In this document: piece by piece, positions 1 through 11,875 of the stretch
Layout of the letters: each line of letters begins with the position of its first letter
Numbering within the stretch: position 1 is the first letter of the stretch
Origin: Allium sativum
Lineage: Eukaryota > Streptophyta > Magnoliopsida > Asparagales > Amaryllidaceae
NCBI GenBank assembly: GCA_030737875.1
Contig: CM060923.1
Coordinates: 492,802,453 to 492,866,452 of the forward strand
Direction: 5' to 3'
Length of the DNA stretch: 64,000 nt
Notes under the pieces: generated by a model
What the model saw: only the letters and a program-made list of their open reading frames with translations
The model's database searches: none
What the model was told of the DNA's origin: nothing
Made by a program: the position numbers and the translations under genes

Positions 1-991
1 AAGTAAATACGTGTTACAACAACATCACCATGATTGTCTTACATCCTTTCTGAAAAACATAACACCTTCATAACTGTCTTGATTACATTATTTAAAGAAG
101 CATAAAGAAAACATAAATAAACTGCAAAAGCCCCATAGTGGTTGTCCAAAGCCATAGTTCAAAACGAAAAGGTCCAAGCAATACATTCTTTCTCTTCAAG
201 CTGGATATGAAGGCTGGTCAAGCTGTAGTATTCCCTCCCTGTGGACCTGGGGGGGAAACGGAAGAAAAGAAGACGAAAGAAAAGTAGAGTCAGACATAAA
301 GCCTGAGTAAGTCTAGGACTATTCTGTCTATGAATAAAGAACTGGGTATGATAAGTGTAAATAAGAAGTGGGAAAGCACTATAAACTTAGTTAAGTTGTC
401 TAGGGTCGAATATACTATCGTACCCCATATTGATCTCTGAACCCATATAAACTAGTTCACAACTGGCACCCCATAATCAGGGTGAAGTGATCCATTCTAT
501 GATGATCGGCTCCTACTCGCATAGTTACATGTGTCTTACGGCCCCCGATGTTGTAGTTACCTATGCTGGTCCCACCATGGGGTGTATCAAGTCCCATGGC
601 GGCGGCCCGACACAACCCTAGAATGCACAGGTATGCTACTGGTGCCCAGTGCCTTATTTTTCTGCGCCGGAGTGTGTGCACGCCCGCACCCCGTTAGAAC
701 CTACACTGCTGCACCACCGCCGTCGATTTGACCTCTTACAATCAGCCCAGTAATCGTGCCCCACCCTGCCTAGTTTCAGGGTATCATGATACACCTTATA
801 GGGTTACTGCTGAAAAGGGTCCCCCACTACTAGGTTTTCTATCTCTAGCCAACATGCTAAGTTGGTTAAGTGTTTTATAACCTAACCCCCCAATCAGTCT
901 GTTTAATTTAGCATGTTCCATTTTGATTAAGTCTTTAGTTCACTTAATCCTAACAATCCTGACTCAGCCTTAATTGTCTTATTAAAGCCTT

Positions 992-1198
992 GACCTCTCA
1001 CATTAGGCAGGTATTGTTGTGGCTACCTGTTGCCGGTTGGTTCCGGGCAGTCTTACGCCACAACTCAGTCTAACCTCGGGTCCTTATTGGGCTCCATGTT
1101 TAACCTCCCACATTGGATAGGTATTGTTGTGACTACTGGACAGCCGGGCGGTTCCGGGCAGGTTTACATCACAACTCAATCCAACCTCGGGTTAAACA
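992..1198 (-). other. Two tandem stem-loops in LTR A (predicted RNA structure)
   Basis: The distal copy (1097-1198) is closed by a perfect 9-bp stem, TGTTTAACC at 1097-1105 against GGTTAAACA at 1190-1198. Inside it, in sense, are TTGGAT/ATCCAA and GTTGTGA/TCACAAC. The proximal copy (992-1082) has GACC/GGTC outside and GTTGTGGC/GCCACAAC inside. Both have a GC-rich tip containing GCCCGG and CCGGC. Element C carries the same design with different but still pairing arms. The identical array lies at 9573-9779 in the other LTR. Confidence 0.65.
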
Positions 1199-2266
1199 CA
1201 TCGTATGTTCTACATTTACATATTTTGTCTTTCTTCTTTATTTTCTTATATGTAAATATTTGCGGCCCATTATAAATTTAAGCTAATGGTGTAAAGATTT
1301 ACACCAATCATGGGCCCAACCCATGCTTGAATTTGGGCCCTTCTACTTTATATTTTCATTTATTAATTAATTTGGCCCAACGCTATTTACCCCCGTTTAA
1401 TACGCTCGTTTATTATATATATGTTGGGCTTAGCCTTTTTAAGCCCAACTTAGCCACGTGAAAAAGGGGAGGCTTAAAGCGTGATTATATACACTAAAGG
1501 GGAATGTGAACGCATGAACTTGCAACATAACGTTGGAACTACAAAACAGAAACTGGTGTACTTGCATAGTAGTAATGTATACTTTGGTCATAAGCATAAG
1601 TGACATGAATCAAAGCATGTAAACTTGTAGTTAAGTTAAGAATCTAAATTGGATATCATTATTTGACACATAGTCTTAACTACAACATAAACCTATATTT
1701 TTATTTAGGCATAATGTCAAACATAAGCAAATCATGTTCATAAGAGTACTACATGTTTACAAAGGGGTTTACTTTTGTTACTAATACAAAAGTATAGTTC
1801 AACTAGAATTATTCCAACTTAATCATGATTTTAAATCCATTCACCTAACCATGGCACACATATACTTATGGCATAAATATTTCTAACATGAAATCATGAT
1901 TTTTACTTTAGTCATGCAAACTTGCAAATGGGATTTTGAATCTAACCTAGCTATGTACCACATATGTCATCATATAATTCTTGTTAACAATATAGACCTA
2001 ACATGGTTTTCAATTATGCAAAATATCAATCATAGCCTAGTCATATTCATAAGTTCGCAAAGAGGTTTTCTAGTACAAAAGTATGGCTTAATACATAGAT
2101 CATGATGCCAAATTTTCAACATAATTCCATATGAATTATAATAACCCAAATTTGTTCCAATTACACACAAAATGATTTTTGTACACATTATGATGGCATA
2201 GTAGCAAAACCACAAACTTGCATGAATTTCAATTAAACAACTACATACATGTAGCTTCAACATGAA

Positions 2267-2445
2267 TTACATACTTTGCGAATATCCAAACGTATACTTG
2301 CATAAAACTACCGCAACATGTAGTTTTTATAATGAATAACATACTTTGCGAATATCCAAACGTATACTTGCATAAAACTACCGCAAACATGTAATTTTTA
2401 TAATGAATAACATACTTTGCGAATATCAAATCGTTATACAATATT
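2267..2445. repeat. Tandem repeat of about 70 bp inside LTR A
   Basis: The phrase ATACTTTGCGAATATC recurs at 2271, 2341 and 2412, giving units of 70-71 bp, the last partial. The same array occurs in the right LTR from about 10847. The ORFs crossing it are repeat artefacts. Confidence 0.85.
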
Positions 2446-2755
2446 CCAAATCGATAAGAATCATAGTAACGCACAAATATGAATTACTTATCACCACAAA
2501 TCAAGTATACAAACCAACACAGTTATTTGTTCATACCAAAATAATACTCTACTTACAATCGTGTGGCGAATTCTCCAATTGGAGATGCGACTTCTTTTGA
2601 CGTAGGCGTTGATTTGATTTGTTTGAGTTGCTTTATGCTTTAGAATTTGCCTCCTAATCTTCTCTCAAATTGGTGGCTACTCCTAGTCGTTCCTCTGCAG
2701 CATGATGGCCTCGTCCTTATTTTTGAATGAATAGATTAGGTAGAGTCTAGGGTCA

Positions 2756-2763
2756 TTTTTATA
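2756..2763 (-). promoter_or_regulatory. Putative TATA box of LTR A (left copy)
   Basis: Minus strand TATAAAAA, followed by GACCCTAGACTC. Element C has TATAAATAAGACCCTAA at the equivalent place, so the box and its downstream context are shared between families. Transcription would start about 30 bp downstream, near 2725-2735. The right-LTR copy is at 11336-11343. Confidence 0.5.
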
Positions 2764-3295
2764 GAGTTTATGAACTGATTAGGACCATCGATGTTGCTTG
2801 GATTGATCGTAGCCATTCATTCGAAAGAGAGACCAATTAGAGCCTGCCACCTAGCCCTAATGACAAAGCAAGCTTCTGAAAATCGACCAACATAGACTAG
2901 GCCAGCCAGGCTGGGCTGGGTTCGACCTGGCTCTGGACCAGGTCGACAGCCCTGTCGACAGCCCTGTCGACCTGGCTAGACCAGGTCGACTGCCCAGTCG
3001 ACCTGGGTGCCTCAGGCGGGAGTTTTCCCGCCCTGGCTAATTAGGCCCGATTTTGAATTTTGAATTGTTTTTCTGAGCTGTTTTTCTTATGCTCGAATTT
3101 TACACTTAATTCAGAAACTTCCGGAGGCTATATCTTCTTCATACGGACTCCGTTTTTCGAAAACTCGGACTCTATTTCGCGTATTTTTCCGAGACGAACG
3201 CAATGGCGTATCCCGTTTCCCTTAGTTATTTGATTTGAAATTAATTATACTTTAATTTGTGAATTTCACAGTTATAGAATTCACGGGGTGTTACA

Positions 3296-3309
3296 TTCTC
3301 CCCCACTTA
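3296..3309 (-). other. Polypurine tract of element A
   Basis: Minus strand AAGTGGGGGAGAA lies directly against the 3' LTR start TGTAACA. This is the expected primer for plus-strand DNA synthesis. Element C has a matching tract (AAGGAGGGGAGAA). Confidence 0.85.
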
Positions 3310-3858
3310 AAAGGATTTCGTCCCCGAAATCTTCAAGTTAGGAGGAATGTATATCCTAACATCCAATCATCCATCTACTCATCCATCAAACACGAGCATC
3401 CATTGTCCTTAAAAGACTTCTAATGCTTCATGTTCATATGCGAAGTGTGTGTGTGTACATGTACTTATCTAATGCAAAATTAGGCGGTCTACTGATTCAG
3501 TTGACCTCCTTAATGCGAATTATGTAAGTGCCATGAATCCATTATGTATGCAAATTTTCCTATTCATGATTCTACATGAGTGCACAATCATTCATACAAA
3601 TGCAACATCCATATGACAACACATCAAAGTTCAACCATATACGAATGCAAACATATATGCATATGCAATATGAAGTGACTGAGCCGATCTAAAACCTAGA
3701 TTGTGTGTGTATATGCAACCACGAGCAACCACTAGCAATTACTTGCAACCACTTGCAACCATCATCCATAACATGTTTCAATTACATGTTTTCGTCCAAA
3801 AGGTTTCTACCTAAAAGATAAGGTCGAGGAAATATACCTAAAAAGATAAAAGCGCAAC
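3310..3858 (-). other. 3' noncoding region of element A
   Basis: Sequence between the gag-pol end and the polypurine tract. It has no significant ORF. It contains repeated GCAACCACT-type words (3716-3765) and a GATCGGCTCAGTCACTTCA-like phrase also found in the 3' region of element C (56560-56580), supporting common descent of the two families. Confidence 0.7.
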
Positions 3859-6800
3859 TTAAGGAAAAAGAAAGATCAAGGATGTACCCTCGAAAAGAAA
3901 AGGGTAGGCAGTACGTATTCTAGCTTCAGTTTCCCAAGTCGCGTCTCCCTCGGCGTCGCTCTACTGAACTTTGACGAGTTTGACTTCGCGGTTGCGTAGC
4001 TTCTTCACTTCCATTCCTAATATGCGGGTTGGAACTTTTCTTATGGTTGCTTCGCGTTCCACTTCGGCCTCTTCGAGGATATTTGGCTCTACCACTTCAG
4101 CAGACTCATGTAGACATTTTCGGAGATGTGAAACGTGAAAAACGTTGTGGACTCCGGCCAGCTTCTCGGGTAGCTCTAATCTATAGGCCATTTTCCCAAT
4201 TTTCTCGATGATAGGGAATGGCCCTACGAACATTGGTGCCAGTTTTCCTGTGGTTCCAAAACGAACAACGTTTCTTAGCGGAGATACCTTGAGAAAAACT
4301 CTGTCTCCAACCTCAAATTCAAGGTCGGTCCTTCTCTTGTCGGCATAGGACTTTTGTCTGTCTTGGGCCGTCTTCATCCTTCTTCGTATTAAGTCTACTT
4401 TCTCTGAAGTCTCTCGGATCATATCTGGTCCAAGTATGAGCTTATCAGTAGACTCCCACCAACAAGTGGGCGATCGGCACGGTCTTCCATATAAAGCTTC
4501 GAAGGGCGCCATTCCGATGGTTGCTTGATAGCTGTTGTTGTAGGCAAATTCCACCAAAGGAAGGTGGTCTTCCCATGTCCCTCCGAAGTCAAGGACGCAT
4601 AGTCTTAAGAGGTCCTCCAAAACTCTGTTCACTCTCTCTGTTTGGCCGTCGGTTTGGGGATGATAGGCTGTGCTCAAGCATAACTGCGTTCCTACTGCTT
4701 CTTGCAGACTCCGCCAAAACTCACTGGTGAAGATGGGGTCTCGGTCACTAACAATGCTGGATGGTATTCCATGGAGTCGAACGATTTCCTTGAGGTAAAG
4801 TGATGCTAGGGACGAGGCAGTTCTTTTACTTTTGACAGGTAAAAAGTGGGTGCTTTTAGTAAGCCTATCCACTATTACCCAAATGCTAGTGTTGCCTCTC
4901 CTAGACCTAGGCAACCCATCGATGAAGTCCATTGAGATGCTATCCCACTTCCACTGCGGGACCTCTAGAGGATGTAGCAGTACGCCAGGCTTTTTCTGTT
5001 CCGCCTTAACCTGTTGGCACACCATACACTTAGAAACGAATTCTGCCACGTCCTTTTTCATGCCGTTCCAGAAGAAAGCCCTTTTTATATCTTTGTACAT
5101 TTTATCTCCGCCTGGGTGTATCATCATCTTGGAGTGATGTGCTTCCTCGAGAACCTTCTTTACTAAATCTTTTGCCTGTGGGACACATAGTCTTCCGTCT
5201 CGCCTTAGCAAACCCTTATCGTCGATGGAGTATCTGTTGAGGTGACTTGAAGTCTCACCCCTGATTAGCCTATCAATCATTTCCACAAGCTGAGGGTCTT
5301 CGCGTTGTGCTGTCCCTACTGAATCCACTAAAGTTGGGCGCACTTCGAGGGATGCTAGCAAGCCTGGTACAAAATCGGAGGAGGGCCTAAAGTCGAAGCT
5401 GGCTATAAACTCTAGGCTTTGTCTTTCAACAAACAACGGGCTTAGGGTCAATTTCTTTTGGCTCAACGCGTCTGCCACTACCTTGCCTTTGCCCGGAGTG
5501 TAGGAGATTTCAAAATCGTACGAGGCAAGAAACTCCATCCATCTCTGTTGCCTCAAGTTAAGATCTTACTGCGAGAAAAGATATTTCAACGATTTATGGT
5601 CAGTGTAAAGTTCGAACTTCTCACCTAGGAGATAGTGTCGCCAAGACTTGAGTGCAAAGACGATGGCGGCTAACTCAAGATCGTGGGTTGGGTAGTTCTT
5701 TTCGTGCACCTTTAACTGCCTCCCGCCATAAGCTACTACCCTTCCTTCTTGCATTAAGACGGCGCATAGCCCTGTCCCACATGCATCCGTATAAACAGTG
5801 AACATCTTGCTCCCATCTGGCAGCGTCAAAACTGGGGCTGTTGTAAGAGCCCTTTTCAGTCGTTGGAAAGCAAACTCGCAATCCAAGTCCCAATTGAACA
5901 CTAGATTCTTCTTGGTCAATTTCGTGAGCGGAGCTGAGATTTTCACAAAATCCCTTATGAACTTTCGATAGAAACCTGCTAGTCCTAGAAAACTTCGGAC
6001 CTCAGTTGCATTCCTTGGTGTCTTCCAATCCTGTACCGCCACTACCTTAGCAGGGTCCACCGCTAACCCTTGTTTGGATACTATGTGCCCAAGGAACCTC
6101 ACCTCTTCTCTCCAAAAGTGGCATTTGGAGAATTTGGCTTTTAGTTGATGGACTCGCAAAGTTTCCATGATTGCCCTTAAGTGTTGAGCATGTTCCTCTT
6201 CACTCTTTGAGAAGATAAGGATATCATCTACGAAGACCACTACGAACTTGTTGAGGAAATCTCTGAATACCCTACTCATCAGGTCCACAAAGTAAGCAGG
6301 TGCGTTTGTCAAGCCGAAAGGCATGACAAGCCATTCAAAGAAGCCGTCTGGGGTTCTGAATGCCGTTTTATCGATGCTATCTTCAGCCACCCTTAGCTGA
6401 TGAAAACCGGTTGCTAAATCGAGCTGGGAGAAAACAGACGCTCCTACAAGCTGGTCAAACAAATCGTCAATTCTAGGGAGAGGGTGCCTATTCTTTTTCG
6501 TTAGCTTGTTGAGCTCCCTATAGTCAACACATAGACGGAGTGAACCGTCCGCCTTTGTAGCGAACACCACTGGAGCGCCCCATTCTGAAATGCTCCTCCT
6601 AATGAAACCCTTTTCTAGAAGCTCTTTAATATGTTTACTGAGCTCTTTCCTTTCTCGTGGAGCCATGTGTCTAACGGGCAACGCAACGGGCTTTGCATTA
6701 TCTACAAGATATATGCGGAAGTCTATCTCCCGCTTCGGAGGCAAGCCCTTCACTTCTTCGAAGACATCCGGATATTCCCGGACTATTCTAACTGATTGCA

Positions 6801-8235
6801 AATTTTCAACAGAGGCATCTAGCGATTCAAGGTAACTAAGCATAACCGCATATGAGGGATTACAAGAAATTTCCAAAGTATTACCGAGCTGGGTTAGGAG
6901 CTTGACAACCCTTTTCTCACAATCAAGGATGGCCCCATTACTGGATAGCCAATCCATGCCCAAAATCAAACCATATCCCGAAAAGCCCAAAACAAAGGCA
7001 CTACATTGAAATTCTACGCTTAGAATAGAAATTTTCAATCCCAAACAGATCATAGACAAATGAGCTGGGCCCCCAATTGGGTTTGAAACAATTAAGGGGT
7101 CCTCTACCATACTAGTTTTTAGGTGCAGAGATTCTACTAAAGCAGACGAGATAAAGGAGTGTGATGTGCCAGAATCAAATAAAGTGCGAACGGGGTGATC
7201 ATAAAGATAAACTACACTTTCTACAGAAGTATTTATACCTCGCTGTTGCAAATGTGGCGCTTCTAGCACATGAACCTGTGCCCCTGAGGTGGATCCAGCC
7301 CTCTGCCCCTGTCCTCGTTTCTTTGGGCAGTCCTTAGCCCTGTGGCCTGTCTCACCGCAAGAAAAGCACCCACCATTCTCCTTGGCCTTCTTTTTCCGGC
7401 TGTCCTTTACTAAGTGCCCCACTTTGCCACAGAAATTGCACTTCCTCTTCTCTTTGTTGCCTTTCCCGCCCTTCTTAAAGTCTGTCTTCTTAGGCTGCAA
7501 ACCCTCTTTCTTCCCTTGAGAGCTTTCTGCCTTTGTCTCCTTCTTGCCCTTATCCTCTTCGTTCAGTAATGCCATTTGTACCAACCTTTCATATGTAGCC
7601 CCCATGGGTATATGGGTCATGGCCAAACTGTGTAATGGCTCATTCAACCCTTTGACGAAACGGAGAGCCTTCTTGTGCGGGGTGTTGACTAGGTCCAGCC
7701 CAAACCTAGCCAGCTCATCGAACTGATTAACATACTCTCTGACTGTCTTGTTCCCTTGCTTAAGAAATAAGAATTTTTCCAACTGCAAACTTCTTTCCGC
7801 ATCTGAGAGAAATTTAGTCTCAAACCTTGCCCTAAAGTCCTCCCATGTCTCCACTGGTCTTTCTGCATTAGTGACTTCCCACCAGTAGGAAGCCTCGCCC
7901 TTTAATAGCCACACTGCCAATTGTACTTTCTGTCTATCTTCTACCTCAAAGATGATGAATAGGTCCTCAGTTTCTTTCAGCCAATTTCTAGCTGCCACGA
8001 AGGACTCAGTTCCATGGAAATCCTTTCCTCCCATAGCCTTAAAATCTTTACATATCTTAGCAAAAGTGTTTCCCCGTGGAGGAGGTGGAGGAAGAGGTGC
8101 TGCTGCAGCTGGATGATTTCCTGCAGCTGGGGGAGGAGGAACGGTAGGACCTGGCTGAGTGGCCCTTGCTTCTAAGAACCGTCTAAACCAACCAGGTATT
8201 GGCACCCCTTTTGGCAAGTTAAGTTCTTCAGACAT
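3859..8235 (-). pseudogene. gag-pol: Element A gag-pol polyprotein with two in-frame stops
   Basis: One continuous frame starts at an ATG at 8235. Order: Retrotrans_gag (about residues 60-220); two zinc knuckles near 265-305, the first ending in Ser instead of Cys ([14 protein letters not shown]), the second normal ([14 protein letters not shown]); aspartic protease [10 protein letters not shown] (about 355); reverse transcriptase with FVDD (about 6230); RNase H with TDACGTG; integrase with an HHCC zinc finger, then DFIDG, SDRDPIF and TDGQTERVN (the D,D,E triad); GPF module; and a C-terminal chromodomain ending near WETE. A TAA at 5566-5568 interrupts RNase H where element C has Lys. A TAG at 3961-3963 falls in the chromodomain where element C has Trp. 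After that the frame stays open to a TAA at 3859-3861. No frameshift was seen, so these look like recent point mutations. Confidence 0.92.
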
Positions 8236-8413
8236 GCTGAAACAAAAAGGATAGATTCAAAACGAAGGATAAAAGATAATACCTATGGCTTTGGGGAGTG
8301 GACTTTGCCTTTTAAAATAAAATAATATTTTTTTTTAAAAAAAAAAATGCTTCTTTAAATTTCCTTTTTGAAAATAATTTTTCAAAACTTTTTATCTTCT
8401 CTGGTAAACCTAT
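8236..8413 (-). other. Leader between primer site and gag of element A
   Basis: Short untranslated leader, A-rich on the minus strand. Its 3' end, CCTTTTTGTTTCAGC directly before the gag ATG, resembles a plant 3' splice site (AG at 8238-8237). Element C has the same arrangement. Confidence 0.5.
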
Positions 8414-8426
8414 GCTCTGATACCAA
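8414..8426 (-). other. Primer binding site of element A (tRNA-Met)
   Basis: Minus strand TTGGTATCAGAGC, the standard complement of the initiator tRNA-Met 3' end used by many plant LTR retrotransposons. It lies one base after the 5' LTR end (TGTTTCA). Confidence 0.9.
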
Positions 8427-8427
8427 G

Positions 8428-11400
8428 TGAAACACCCCACCTCCGTTAGGGTCACTCTCAAAGGGAATGCCCTAATTTTTGGTGGAGGTTTATAAGTATA
8501 AGTCACAGATATATAAGACAGATATAAAGAACACATATTTGTAAACAGCAGAAAAGCAGCAACTTTTATTTCATAAAAGTAAATACGTGTTACAACAACA
8601 TCACCATGATTGTCTTACTTCCTTTCTGAAAAACATAACACCTTCATAACTGTCTTGATTACATTATTTAAAGAAGCATAAAGAAAACATGAATAAACTG
8701 CAAAAGCCCCATAGTGGTTGTCCAAAGCCATAGTTCAAAACGAAAAGGTCCAAGCAATACATTCTTTCTCTTCAAGCTGGATATGAAGGCTGGTCAAGCT
8801 GCAGTATTCCCTCCCTGTGGACCTGGGGGGGGGGGGGAACGGAAGAAAAGAAGACGAAAGAAAAGTAGAGTCAGACATAAAGCCTGAGTAAGTCTAGGAC
8901 TATTCTGTCTATAAATAAAGAACTGGGTATGATAAGTGTAAACAAGAAGTGGGAAAGCACTATAAACTTAGTTAAGTTGTCTAGGGTCGAATATACTATC
9001 GTACCCCATATTGATCTCTGAACCCATATAAACTAGTTCACAACTGGCACCCCATAATCAGGGTGAAGTGATCCATTCTATGATGATCGGCTCCTACTCG
9101 CATAGTTACCTGTGTCTTACGGCCCCCGATGTTGTAGTTACCTATGCTGGTCCCACCATGGGGTGTATCAAGTCCCATGGCGGCGGCCCGACACAACCCT
9201 AGAATGCACAGGTATGCTACTGGTGCCCAGTGCCTTATTTTTCTGCGCCGGAGTGTGTGCACGCCCGCACCCCGTTAGAACCTACACTGCTGCACCACCG
9301 CCGTCGATTTGACCTCTTACAATCAGCCCAGTAATCGTGCCCCACCCTGCCTAGTTTCAGGGTATCATGATACACCTTATAGGGTTACTGCTGAAAAGGG
9401 TCCCCCGCTACTAGGTTTTCTATCTCTAGCCAACATGCTAAGTTGGTTAAGTGTTTTATAACCTAACCCCCCAATCAGTCTGTTTAATTTAGCATGTTCC
9501 ATTTTGATTAAGTCTTTAGTTCACTTAATCCTAACAATCCTGACTCAGCCTTAATTGTCTTATTAAAGCCTTGACCTCTCACATTAGACAGGTATTGTTG
9601 TGGCTGCCTGTTGCCGGTTGGTTCCGGGCAGTCTTACGCCACAACTCAGTCTAACCTCGGGTCCTTATTGGGCTCCATGTTTAACCTCCCACATTGGATA
9701 GGTATTGTTGTGACTACTGGACAGCCGGGCGGTTCCGGGCAGGTTTACATCACAACTCAATCCAACCTCGGGTTAAACACATCGTATGTTCTACATTTAC
9801 ATATTTTGTCTTTCTTCTTTATTTTCTTATATGTAAATATTTGCGGCCCATTATAAATTTAAGCTAATGGTGTAAAGATTTACACCAATCATGGGCCCAA
9901 CCCATGCTTGAATTTGGGCCCTTCTACTTTATATTTTCATTTATTAATTAATTTGGCCCAACGCTATTTACCCCCGTTTAATACGCTCGTTTATTATATA
10001 TATGTTGGGCTTAGCCTTTTTAAGCCCAACTTAGCCACGTGAAAAAGGGGAGGCTTAAAGCGTGATTATATACACTAAAGGGGAATGTGAACGCATGAAC
10101 TTGCAACATAAGTTGGAACTACAAAACAGAAACTGGTGTACTTGCATAGTAGTAATGTATACTTTGGTCATAAGCATAAGTGACATGAATCAAAGCATGT
10201 AAACTTGTAGTTAAGTTAAGAATCTAAATTGGATATCATTATTTGACACATAGTCTTAACTACAACATAAACCTATATTTTTATTTAGGCATAATGTCAA
10301 ACATAAGCAAATCATGTTCATAAGAGTACTACATGTTTACAAAGGGGCTTACTTTTGTTACTAATACAAAAGTATAGTTCAACTAGAATTATTCCAACTT
10401 AATCATGATTTTAAATCCATTCACCTAACCATGGCACACATATACTTATGGCATAAATATTTCTAACATGAAATCATGATTTTTACTTTAGTCATGCAAA
10501 CTTGCAAATGGGATTTTGAATCTAACCTAGCTATGTACCACATATGTCATCATATAATTCTTGTTAACAATATAGACCTAACATGGTTTTCAATTATGCA
10601 AAATATCAATCATAGCCTAGTCATATTCATAAGTTCGCAAAGAGGTTTTCTAGTACAAAAGTATGGCTTAATACATAGATCATGATGCCAAATTTTCAAC
10701 ATAATTCCATATGAATTATAATAACCCAAATTTGTTCCAATTACACACAAAATGATTTTTGTACACATTATGATGGCATAGTAGCAAAACCACAAATTTG
10801 CATGAATTTCAATTAAACAACTACATACATGTAGCTTCAACATGAATTACATACTTTGCGAATATCCAAACGTATACTTGCATAAAACTACCGCAACATG
10901 TAGTTTTTATAATGAATAACATACTTTGCGAATATCCAAACGTATACTTGCATAAAACTACCGCAAACATGTAGTTTTTATAATGAATAACATACTTTGT
11001 GAATATCAAGTCGTTATACAATATTCCAAATCGATAAGAATCATAGTAACGCACAAATATGAATTACTTATCACCACAAATCAAGTATACAAACCAACAC
11101 AGTTATTTGTTCATACCAAAATAATACTCTACTTACAATCGTGTGGCGAATTCTCCAATTGGAGATGCGACTTCTTTTGACGTAGGCGTTGATTTGATTT
11201 GTTTGAGTTGCTTTATGCTTTAGAATTTGCCTCCTAATCTTCTCTCAAATTGGTGGCTACTCCTAGTCGTTCCTCTGCAGCATGATGGCCTCGTCCTTAT
11301 TTTTGAATGAATAGATTAGGTAGAGTCTATGGTCATTTTTATAGAGTTTATGAACTGATTAGGACCATCGATGTTGCTTGGATTGATCGTAGCCATTCAT

Positions 11401-11875
11401 TCGAAAGAGAGACCAATTAGAGCCTGCCACCTAGCCCTAATGACAAAGCAAGCTTCTGAAAATCGACCAACATAGACTAGGCCAGCCAGGCTGGGCTGGG
11501 TTCGACCTGGCTCTGGACCAGGTCGACAGCCCTATCGACAGCCCTGTCGACCTGGCTAGACCAGGTCGACTGCCCAGTCGACCTGGGTGCCTCAGGCGGG
11601 AGTTTTCCCGCCCTGGCCAATTGGGCCCGATTTTGAATTTTGAATTGTTTTTCTGAGCTGTTTTTCTTATGCTCGAATTTTAAACTTAATTCAGAAACTT
11701 CCGGAGGCTAGATCTTCTTCATACAGACTCCGTTTTTCGAAAACTCGGACTCTATTTCGCGTATTTTTCCGAGACGAACGCAATGGCGTATCCCGTTTCC
11801 CTTAGTTCTTTGATTTGAAATTAATTATACTTTAATTTGTGAATTTCACAGTTATAGAATTCACGGGGTGTTACA
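8428..11875 (-). repeat. 5' LTR of element A (complete, 3448 bp)
   Basis: In sense it runs from TGTAACACCCCG (11875) to GGTGTTTCA (8428), with TG...CA ends. It holds the same TATA box (11343-11336), 70-bp repeat and stem-loop pair (9573-9779) as the left copy. It differs from that copy by about two dozen substitutions and a 13-G versus 7-G run near 8824-8836. Confidence 0.93.
9573..9779 (-). other. Two tandem stem-loops in the right LTR of element A
   Basis: Second copy of the structure described at 992-1198. The outer 9-bp stem (TGTTTAACC at 9678, GGTTAAACA ending at 9779) is intact. Two substitutions versus the left copy lie near the proximal hairpin tip, outside the main paired arms. Confidence 0.6.

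Larger units (their letters stand above)
1..3295 (-). repeat. 3' LTR of element A (truncated by window start)
   Basis: Near-identical to 8577-11875. In sense orientation (minus strand) the LTR begins TGTAACACCCCG at 3295. It contains a TATA-like box at 2763-2756, GTCGAC-rich short inverted repeats around 2925-3005, a direct repeat of about 70 bp at roughly 2267-2445, and paired stem-loops at 992-1198. Small reading frames inside it are repeated identically in the other LTR and resemble no known protein. Confidence 0.95.
1..11875 (-). mobile_element. LTR retrotransposon A, Ty3/gypsy chromovirus (Tekay/Del-like), left end cut by window
   Basis: The element reads on the minus strand: 5' LTR at 8428-11875, tRNA-Met primer site, short leader, gag-pol from 8235 to 3859, 3' noncoding region, polypurine tract, then the 3' LTR ending at 3295. 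Window base 1 matches base 8577 of the other LTR, so about 149 bp of the 3' LTR lie outside the window. Long LTRs (3.4 kb), one gag-pol frame and a chromodomain after the integrase suggest the Tekay/Del chromovirus lineage; this is inferred from architecture, not a tree. The target duplication cannot be checked because the left flank is missing; the right flank begins TAGGT. The LTR pair differs at about 25 visible sites plus a G-run length change, indicating a recent insertion. Confidence 0.9.

Noticed and set aside
457..731. Overlapping ORFs in LTR A, repeated in the right LTR
   Set aside because: They lie in LTR sequence, on both strands at once, without known domains; repetition only reflects LTR identity.
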